Made by a program: the position numbers and the translations under genes. The notes below the pieces were generated by a model. That model was not told where the DNA came from, ran no database searches, and saw only the letters and a program-made list of their open reading frames with translations. A stretch of 64,000 nt of DNA from Rhododendron vialii (taxonomy: Eukaryota; Streptophyta; Magnoliopsida; Ericales; Ericaceae), in contig NC_080560.1 of assembly GCF_030253575.1 (NCBI RefSeq), positions 40,533,001 through 40,597,000 of the forward strand, written 5' to 3'. Below, one piece after another: positions 55,100 through 64,000 of this stretch (the first letter of the stretch is position 1; every line of letters begins with the position of its first letter).

Positions 55100-55813
55100 G
55101 CAGATTAATTGAACCATTGCGTACATGATTTTATAAATTTCTATTAGATGGGGGGGGGGGGGGGCGTAAGAAGCACTTAACAGGTATAGAAACGAAACGC
55201 GACAATTTTAAAACATAAGGACACATTAGAAAATGAGAAATGAACCCCTCTCACATGCATGTACCTTCTACTGAGCATTAGACAGAGTTTGACTAACAGA
55301 GGCTTTTGGACAACTGCTGATTAATTGCCCCAAATGTTTGTACCTTGAGTGCACCTTCTTTCTTCGTGATCTCTATGTTATCAACCATTGCTTACGCTCC
55401 TTGTGCAAGTCAGAGACGCATGTGCGACTTAGTGTTATACTTTTTCTAACATTACTCCCTCCGTTCCACAATTATAGTCTCCTTTAAAGAATCCAACTAT
55501 TTAAGGAGACATAATCATTACAATCCAAAATGTACAATCTCCAAAATCAAAATGGACATCTTATCGGATATCTATTAAAAGAGAGGGTTTTCTTTTTTTT
55601 TTCTGAGAAAAGGAAAAGTAGGACGAGCTAATCACAGTGGCAACAATACTTCTGAAGTTAAAAGTTGAGACCCTTTTCCCATTCGAAAGACCTACCAAGT
55701 TTTCAAGAAGAAGAGTTTGTGTTGCGTTCAATCCCTTTCTATTGGTTTAATCTCTTTAGTGTAGCCTACAACACTGGGGTAGCTCCCAACACTTGGTTAG
55801 TAGCAATTTCCAG
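55100..55813. other. intergenic DNA right of the SINE
   Basis: Contains a 15-base poly-G run (55150-55164) and one Stowaway-like end (actccctccgttccacaatt at 55454) without its partner. No gene recognised. Confidence 0.45.
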
Positions 55814-58800
55814 TTAAATACATGAATAACAATCAGGAGAAGAAAAAAGCAAATACGTTTCTTCTGCTGATGAGAACTTTATGTTGGCGGCTAACTCCGA
55901 ATTCTTCTGCTCTTCGAAACTTCCAACTACAGCAGACTGCTGCTCATCGCCAAGTTGATTAGCGAAAGCATCGTAATATGCCATATCATCCACATTTACC
56001 AATATTTTTGTTGGTATCCCGTTCTTTTCATCAATTTTCATTTGTCCATCTTCAGATTCAACACCGCTCGCAATTACATTTATGGGTTTCACTTGAAATT
56101 CAGAATTCATTGTAGAATCATCACCACCCAAGATTACAGCACCAAGAATTTCCCCCAGAAATGTGTCCTGCACCGGATAAACTTTTTGTGTCAGACTATC
56201 AGCAACTGAAGATTCAGCACAATGCTAGTTGGTATTGCTTTTGTGTTCTTCGTTTCTGTATTCCGTGATTCAACAACAATGAGAAGTTTGGAAAAAAACT
56301 CAACAATATTCCTGAAAACATTATGTGGATATTTCCTGAAAAGTATGCTGGGATACAATTCACAAAAGCTAGTTTCATATGTTTTCTGGGAAACAAAACA
56401 GAAACATAAAAACCAAAACACTAAAATATAGGAGTAGTTGATATCTAGCACTGCAAAAATCAAGTGATAGCCTAAATTGTGATGAACTAATTGCATAAAT
56501 TCCTCAGATAGAGAATTAGGTAAGCATACCATGTGCTGATATCTATCATGCTTTTGCTGCAACCAGTGCAGCCTCGATATCAACCGCCTTGCAAAAATTG
56601 CTTCTGGAGTCCTCTTCGTCTGATGCAGCCTTTCTAAAATCTTAGGAAATGCACTAACTTTACGCTGAATTCCAAGTGGAATTAGTGTAATATTGAGTCC
56701 TGAATCGAATACCATTTTGGCAGCTAAAGGATCAAGAAACATATTGAGTTCTGCATATTCATTTGGAGGAATAGCAAAAACATTTCCTTTCAGTGTGTAA
56801 TTGTAGTTGATGTGTCCTCCCACTATATATACGTCCTGCATGCAGTTCCAAAAGGACTTTAAGGTAGAACTTGTAGATAAATTAACCAATATGTCAATAT
56901 TATGTTGGTTTTATGGGTTTTTGTAAATTTTGGCCATTGTCTACAATATAACCAAGATCTATGTTTTAGGTAAAGTAAGCATATATTAACCAAAAAGAAA
57001 GACTTAAAATAGGCCCAATGCACACCCCCATGGGATAAACAAGATCATGGTAGAGCAAATCATCCCAAACAAGTACCTTAAAAGGCTAGCGTAAGAGAAC
57101 AAAGCAACAAATCGTGGAAGATTTCCTCGGCTTATTAGAGAGGCAAGAACTAATAGCCATTATTCTGATTAAAATAAAAGGAAAAGGAAAACCAGATGTA
57201 ATTTTTGTGACAAGGCCACAAGCATACAGTACATAATTAAATGCAGCAAGAAGGTAGGTAAAGCCACTAACCTGAATTATAGAGCTTATGTTTTTTTCTG
57301 AAAGAACTATCTTTGCTAAATTAGTCAAGGGACCATTGGTTAATATCGTGATCTTAGATCCTGAATCGAGCGATTTCAATACAGACTCCCAAACTTCAAG
57401 TGCTAGCGGCTGTCTCAGTTCAGGGTGATCAGTGTCGCGAGGAGCTCCAAATTTTACAGAGTTCTCTGCAGTATACCTGGAATGGAACTCAAGCTTCAGC
57501 AATGAAATGATCTCGTAAATGAGCTGGAGATGATGCTATATATATCTTCTTCCTTTTTTTAATATAGGGCAGCAAACAAAATACAAAGCTAATTAAGCAA
57601 ACGAGAACAAATTCAGGGTAACAAGCCAAGTGGTTTAGAAAAGGAGACAATGACTAGTATAATATTCCATTAACACAAACATGCATACAAAAATTTGTAT
57701 TCTATCACCAGCTTCTTTTAGCCTTCAGCCTACTTTGTGACGGGGATTTCTTGGAAAATAAGGAATCTGTAAGTACCTCCGTGGGCTTCGTGGCAAATCA
57801 CGAGCAAATCCATACAGGGTATCAGATTCCAGGAGTCCACCACTACCATGTGGAATAGCCTTCGCATACTTGCAGTCTCCAACATCAGAGGAAACAGAAT
57901 CAGACTGGTTTGTTGCAAATAAATCTCCTAGACCAACAGGAATGTCGTCACGACCCATCATATGCAGCAAATCATAGATGATATCTATTGTTGCTGCGTT
58001 CGCCCACCCAGTTGGACTTACTAATATTGCCTGCATCAAAAGAGAGAAAATGTTTGGGAAAGATTTTATTTCTCTGTTCACATTTTGTTTACACACAGCA
58101 AGATTGTTGTGGGTCCACTGATGTGGTGATTTAGTTAGGAAAAAATGGGAGTCCGATATCATATGGATTCATCCACGTGTATTTGGATTAGGTGCTGACG
58201 TATAGAGGTTTAAATGTATGGACTATGGAGACTAGAATTCCAGGGTTGCCTATAAAAAGGGGTTTATAGCTAATGAAAGAGGTGAGAGATGTGACATGCA
58301 AGGGGTTAGAGGGAAAATATTGGTAAGCAGCCCGAGTGAGCGAGGGCTCGGGAAGGATGGCAGTTTTACGTATTTTTCCCGTGGATATAGGCGATTTGGG
58401 CTAAGAACACGTAATCTTTCTCTTCTTTTTTTTGTGTGCGCGCGCGCGCATGTGCGTGTTTATTTTGTGGGCGCTTCCATTAATTTGTGGTAAATAATTC
58501 CCAACATAGTTTTGTTGGCAGTTTCATAACCCCTCTTAATTTTTTCTCACTTCAAAAAAATAACCCGTCCTCCAAGGAGAATCATTAAAAAGTTGTCTTC
58601 AAAATCTCATATACAATTCCTGCTGAAATATGAAAATGCCATGACACAACTCATGTTTATGTTACAAAAACAATAATATTGTGAATTTTTTTTTTTTTTA
58701 GAAACTAGAAAAAGTGATAACTTTCAAATTCAGAGAAACCCCGGGAAAAAAAAGAAGGGCTATCCTGAGCCTGAAGAAATTGACATTGAAGTGCGATTTG

Positions 58801-61800
58801 GAAAACGGGACCCGAGTTTACCTTGAGGTTGATGACTTCAACGGGTACTTTAAGGAGATAAAATAACGCCAGAAAATCGCCTGCACTCATATCCATGTCA
58901 AACAACACATTTTTCCCGAACTCTTTCCCTCCAAAATCTGGTTTATAAAGAACTTCTTCGTAGTAGGGAAATTGTGTTGTGAAATTGAACCTTCCAGTAT
59001 GTTGAGGGAGGTTCAGAACCTGCAATCGCAATACCTATTGTGTAATCCACGAGATAAAATGCAATAGATTCACCAATTTAAATAGGGAAGAAGTGTCGAG
59101 GATTTGTCAATAGACCAAGGGTGAGTTCTACTTACATCCAAGAAACTTTTGAAGAATTCTCTGTTTAAAGAGCTGTTACTGTCGCAACTAGGCTTTGCTT
59201 TTGTTGCAACACGCACAGACACGGCTTCTGGACCGGTTACTTCCATGGTGTAGCCATCCTGTTTTAAAGAAAGAGGCAAATGATGCCAAAAGTAAGAATA
59301 CTCATTAGCTGTTTCAGGAACAGTTTCAGTATTTTTTTTTTTGGAAGCACTAAAAATTGGAAACCATTTTTTTTTGGGTGTTTTCTTAATAATAGGTAGT
59401 TTTCCTTCTTAAAGACACGAACCAACCTAGTTTTCTGAAAACAGGTCTGCAAAGTAGATTCTGAAACAACCAAATAGAGAATCCATTTTTTTGCTTCACC
59501 TCCAAAATTACCTTACATTTCCCTTTCCCATTCTTGACAACGCAAAACTGGTCGCGAAGTCGAGTCTGAACATGACCACTGTGAACTCCACCTTTCTTTA
59601 AATTGAATTTTGGAATTTTAAGGTCATCAAAAAATGGATTTGAGCCACCGGATACCCCGTACGGTTTGTTTGAAGTAACTACGGTGATATTCATGACCTC
59701 TATTTCAGCAAATTCATTTTCCCCACTTTGATCGCGTGTGTTCCGCATGATAGAAGTAGCTATACCGGATGCAAATGAATCCCACATAAAATAACTCTGC
59801 ATAGAATAAGGTTAGAAGCATTAACTCAGCATAATTATGTTTGGTTTTAGAAGCATTTTGATGAATCTTTGAAACCTTACCGCATAAAATTGATCATCAA
59901 ACCAAGTATCACGCGCCATTTTCAAGGACTTGAAGCAGTACTGTGCTTCATAGGTGCGCTGATTCTGCTCAAATGCTTTGAAGAAGTTTTCACTAACTGG
60001 GATGGTGTTTGTTGCATCCAGTGGAATAAGTGTAACTGGAATTCCAGAATGGATTACCTGCAATATGACGAAATAGAATTATTAACATAAACTTGTCATC
60101 AGGCCCTCATTATTATGTAAATCAGATGCTTCTTTTTTTGGTATTAGTATTTCAACAGAGAGACGGGAAAGCTGCACTTCAGTTGCGAGTCAGGACACTG
60201 GGAGAGCTACCAAGGCGAGAGTGGACGCGATAATCTTAACTGGCTTTTGAAAATCACCTAAATCTTTGTAAGAAGTTTTTCAGGAAAAAAAACTCTTCCG
60301 TAATTTGTGTTGTCCAAACTAATAGGTTTATCTAATTGCCTGTGAACGCAACTCACTAGAAATAAAACAGACTAAAAAGGGAAACTGAAAGAACATGACT
60401 AGGGAACAGAAAATTAGAATGACAAAAATGAAATAGAGAATCAGAACATCCTAAAATAGCACATCAAGGCTTGTGCACCAAACGATGTCCTTCATAGCAG
60501 ATTTGCCCCTCACCGTAGATGCATGATGCGTGCACGTCTTTATCCGTATCCTAGGATACAACATTCTTCAACCATCAGAAATAGCTACACATCGTGACAG
60601 TTCAGCAAACTAGAACAGCATGCATCTCTCTCACTGACGAACAAAACTCAGAATATTAAAGGAGGAAGACATTGATGTTTCGTGAACTTGGTGAACCGGA
60701 ACAGTGTGCATCTCTCTCACTCGGCCGCTCACAAAACTTGGGTGCCCTTAGGGATCCCCTCTTGATAATTTGAGTATATAAACCCACCACATGTCACCTA
60801 ATTGACCAATGTGGGGAGAGCCTTTTCACCTTCTTCAACCCACATTTCCTGAATAACAAATGAGACAATTTCTCATTCACCATTAAATCATTTTGATCCC
60901 AATCTCAACATTAAGAACCCACTGCCACAATAGCCCACCTAAATTGGTTTGTGGACCCCACTCTCGTTTTAGCTCAAACAAAGCTAAAAGCCTTAATTGA
61001 TGACCATTTATCCTCAATTCCGCGCCCATTCTAATGATTTTTTTCCCTTGTTTGACTCCAAGTAGATTTTCTATAATTTCTAATCTATCTCACTATCTTC
61101 GGCTCCCTACTGTCAATCACTCTCATGATTCCCTTCCTATTTCTACCATTCTCTCCCTCTCCCATGACCTCCACTATGACCTTTGTCCTCTCCCAATAAA
61201 TATAACTCACTTATATACAACCACTTCGAATGCACATAAGAAAACAAACCAAAAGTTGTATAGTCTGAGGCACAATATTGCTCCCATTTTGCAAAAAACC
61301 TGCCCCTGGCCACGTCGGTCCTAATAAAGGACATTTATCAGACTACATTATACAATCAACAGGCAATATAATCATGTGCTTGTGTTACCTGGTATGCAGC
61401 AAAAGGATCTCCAAAAATATTGAACTCCGCATACGGATTGCTTGTATAATCTGCATACAAATTACCACAGTCACCACACTGCTGAGGCTCGCAAGTGGAG
61501 CTGCCATTGGTCGGGCAGCAACCGGTTGGGTTCTTTGACCTCACACCACCCCCCATTACGTAAATGTGCTCAATGTTTTTCTTTAGATGTGGGTTTTTCA
61601 TGAGAAAAATGGCGAAATTTGTATGTGCTCCAATAAGAAAAACAGTAATGGGACCAGCAGATACTTTGTCGATCATCACTTGTTGAGCAGTTGGCTGCCA
61701 AAGTGGAGAATATTTCCGGCTCCCCTGATTCCATGACCAAATTAGTGAGCCATTATTAATGAAACTAAAAATTTTATATCGCATTTCTCATGGAAATTAA

Positions 61801-62876
61801 TGCTGGAACAGGCATTTGCCGTTATAAAACTGGTCTAAGACTAAATTGCACAATAAACTTGAAGATAAATTTCTGCATAGTTCCTTAATATCATAGATTG
61901 AGGAAGCCAAAATTCCCTATATTCTTTGTATATCATAAATGTTGTAGATGTCATAACAGTACGTCAACCAGTGTCTAACCTTAGTTGATCGAGACATATA
62001 AAATGATTTAGTATTCTTGTAACTTTGTATCCAATGTTGATGACAGAGTTTTAGTTAAGTATCTTGTGGTAATAATATCATCATTTTGTTAGTAGAAACT
62101 TTGAGTTTCTCGGCAGATTCTTTACTAAGCATTACACAAGGCTTTTAGTCTTTTACCCCCAAAGTTGGAGTCCAATATCCGTCCTGACTATATTAGAGGA
62201 ACTGAGAAAACATAACTAAAAAAGAACAGCGAAATGACATAAAGCTTGAATTTTAGCAATATTTCATATGATACATACCTGCGGAAGGAAGCTCTTTCTA
62301 AATCCAAAGTTCGAATCAATATCTAATCTCCCTCCTTGACCAACAGGAATTGCTTGTCTGTATCTACAATACCCAGCTGTGCCAATCCCCTGATAATAAG
62401 AAGTTAAGAATAATAACATTGGAAACATAAATGCAGTAGCAGACAACTACAGGAAAAAGAAACCAACTTTTGGAAAACATTACCTATGATGTTAGAGACG
62501 CGAAAACATTACCTATGATGTTAGAGACGCAAGCAGAAGAAAGGATCTTTTCCGGTAAGTAAAATTTTCTTACCAAAATGAAGAGATATTCACCAATAGC
62601 CTAAAAGAATGGCTTAAAAGGCACAACAAACCTCTATAAAAGTTCAAAATTTGCTTTTACTAGGTGGAATGGAGAAACTAGGAGAAATCACCACACCTGT
62701 TCAATTAAAGGGAGATATCCACCAACATCTGGTTGTATGGTGCCATCTTCAAGTATTCCACCCTCACCTCCCACCCCAACAGCAATGTCGTCGCGGCACA
62801 TCATGTAAAGGATATCATAGATGTGATTAACAGCATGCCCAGCATCTGTCCATAAGTTTGTGCTAATAGTTACAGC
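55814..62876 (-). CDS. NSH3-type inosine-uridine nucleoside hydrolase, two domains, 5' partial
   Basis: Eleven minus-strand exons (62697-62876, 62279-62389, 61389-61724, 59881-60057, 59512-59796, 59136-59258, 58822-59019, 57777-58030, 57272-57476, 56530-56835, 55814-56167) join in phase to 842 residues. The first exon, expected to hold the signal peptide and the DTDxDTDD calcium motif, lies beyond the window. Domain 1 shows [28 protein letters not shown] and [14 protein letters not shown]. Domain 2 starts [17 protein letters not shown] and has [35 protein letters not shown] and [12 protein letters not shown]. Nucleoside hydrolases cleave nucleosides to base and ribose; Arabidopsis NSH3 (At5g18860) is an apoplastic inosine/adenosine hydrolase of about 890 residues. 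The C-terminal tail after FEEQK is longer than in Arabidopsis. Confidence 0.93.
60058..61388 (-). other. intron of the NSH3-type gene
   Basis: A 1.3-kb intron between the exons ending AAYQ and starting VIHSG. Two related phrases (gcatctctctcac at 60623 and 60709) suggest a short duplication. No gene seen. Confidence 0.6.
62469..62531 (+). repeat. short tandem duplication in an NSH3 intron
   Basis: The phrase acattacctatgatgttaga with gacgc occurs twice in tandem (about 30-bp period). Confidence 0.8.
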
Positions 62877-64000
62877 CTGTTGAAATGTATTGTCAAAAGT
62901 TAAAGTTGGAATGAGTTATAGCAGCTGTCAGACTATCTTAAAGTAAACCATTGATAGTTAAGGGCCATTTTAAGAAGTTGTTTCTGAAAATATCAGAAAA
63001 AACAAACTACATATAAACAAGTAAATAATAATCAATTATATGACATGCACACGTAGTTTAAAATGCTATGTTCAAGGAAGAATAAATATTTCAAAGAATT
63101 TCTCGCTTATGCCTTCGATCACAAGTACTCAATTCGATGATTGCCTTGGCATTTCAGTATTTTTTTGTTTAATCATTTGCCTCTCCAATGGAGGATTAGT
63201 ATAATTCAAACAAGTAGCTTTACAGGTTTCATTGAATCTTGGATTACACAAGAGTAAAGGTATATTTCAAATTGCAAAAATTGGCTACAAAATAATCAGA
63301 AGTGAAAGCAGTCTGATAGGACCTAACATATCTATCCTTTTCTTTTTTGTTTCTTGAGGGCCTCCTATATCAACTGTCTTACTTTCTTTTGCAACCATAC
63401 CTCTCCACACGTGAGATGCTTGAAACTATAGAAGTTGATACTGGGAAAATGTCAAGAGAATCGATATTCCATTCTTGTCTTGGACGGCTGCAGGTCAGTA
63501 AATCAACAACATCGGCAGACCGGGGCAATGCGAGACATCCATTAGTCTTTGACTTGGTAATCGTAAGTCTCAGCCCGTTCCCAGCTTGCCTCGCTCAGGT
63601 TGGCCTTTCTACTTGACGTAAGGCCCCTTTAGCCAGGGCGAAGATGAGGATAAGAAGTAATTCATGACCTGGACCCAAACTGAGCCAAGGCAGTCCAGAG
63701 GCCAAAAGGTACGGGCTGATAATCTTTGTCATTCGGTACACTATTGAGTGTCTAGGAATTTGGCCTATAAAATGGGCATACAAAAAATTGGAAGCGTTGG
63801 CGGGTGGAACTTAGCTCAGCATAAGCAATCTGGGGAAAAGAAAACCAACTTTTCCTCTTTATAGTTCACAAATCACGATGCAGCATAGCAGAAAGATGAA
63901 AGGAAATTGCTAACTTTATCCCTAAGGGCGATAGATAATAGGTAAAAGGTGCATCAATATCCGAGAAAAGCATATTGATATCTGTAAAAGTGTATTAATA
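62877..64000 (-). other. first visible intron of the NSH3-type gene
   Basis: No exon with the expected DTDxDTDD motif was found on the minus strand here. This is therefore intron, with the 5' exon to the right of the window. The 89-codon plus-strand ORF at 63347 shows no motif. Confidence 0.5.

Noticed and set aside
1-64000. CRISPR arrays, operons, riboswitches or prokaryotic mobile systems
   Set aside because: No regularly spaced repeats, operon structure or ribosome-binding sites; gene structure is eukaryotic with introns throughout.
1-64000. tRNA or rRNA genes
   Set aside because: No complete cloverleaf-like gene was seen. The tRNA-like A/B boxes belong to SINEs and the 5S-like block belongs to the Cassandra LTR.

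Overview
The window is nuclear DNA of a flowering plant, most likely a eudicot. The genes have GT-AG introns, the intergenic DNA is AT-rich and full of small transposons, and the gene families are plant types (AHP phosphotransfer protein, VFB/SKIP2 F-box, plant prolyl 4-hydroxylase with ShKT tail, NSH3-type nucleoside hydrolase). I could not fix the species. Exon models were built by hand from conserved protein blocks, splice sites and reading phase; every intron-containing model keeps phase across all junctions.

Layout, left to right. (1) 0.9-13.6 kb: two related single-exon F-box/LRR genes (954-1904 plus strand, 12672-13586 minus strand). Both lack the same central block of leucine-rich repeats relative to SKIP2/VFB. 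Between them lie duplicated 3' flanks and many MITE, LINE and LTR remnants. (2) 13.6-18.2 kb: a repeat-rich gap with an RTE LINE 3' end, a Cassandra-like TRIM whose LTR carries a 5S-rRNA-like block, and nested MITEs. (3) 18231-23915 plus: a four-exon SpoU RNA methyltransferase whose second intron holds Micron-like MITEs in (TA)n tracts and a hAT element nested in an L1 LINE. (4) 25426-27500 plus: a four-exon DNase-I-like (EEP) protein with a changed active site. (5) 30205-35205 plus: a nine-exon NAIP/At4g15545-like coiled-coil protein. (6) 36413-41284 plus: a seven-exon prolyl-4-hydroxylase/ShKT protein that has lost both iron-binding histidines. (7) 41.3-49.8 kb: a second repeat-rich gap. (8) 49866-52229 plus: a six-exon histidine phosphotransfer protein (AHP). 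(9) 55814-62876 minus: eleven exons of an NSH3-type double-domain nucleoside hydrolase whose first exon lies beyond the right edge.

The genes do not form one pathway. From memory, AHP1 (At3g21510) and a DNase-I-like gene (At3g21530) are close neighbours in Arabidopsis, as are the SpoU gene At4g15520 and At4g15545. The gene content may therefore preserve ancestral blocks. The most notable biology is the predicted P4H pseudoenzyme, the paired internally shortened F-box genes, and a set of fold-back MITEs of several types that share a core motif (ATCCGAGCCGT) and often have 9-bp target duplications.
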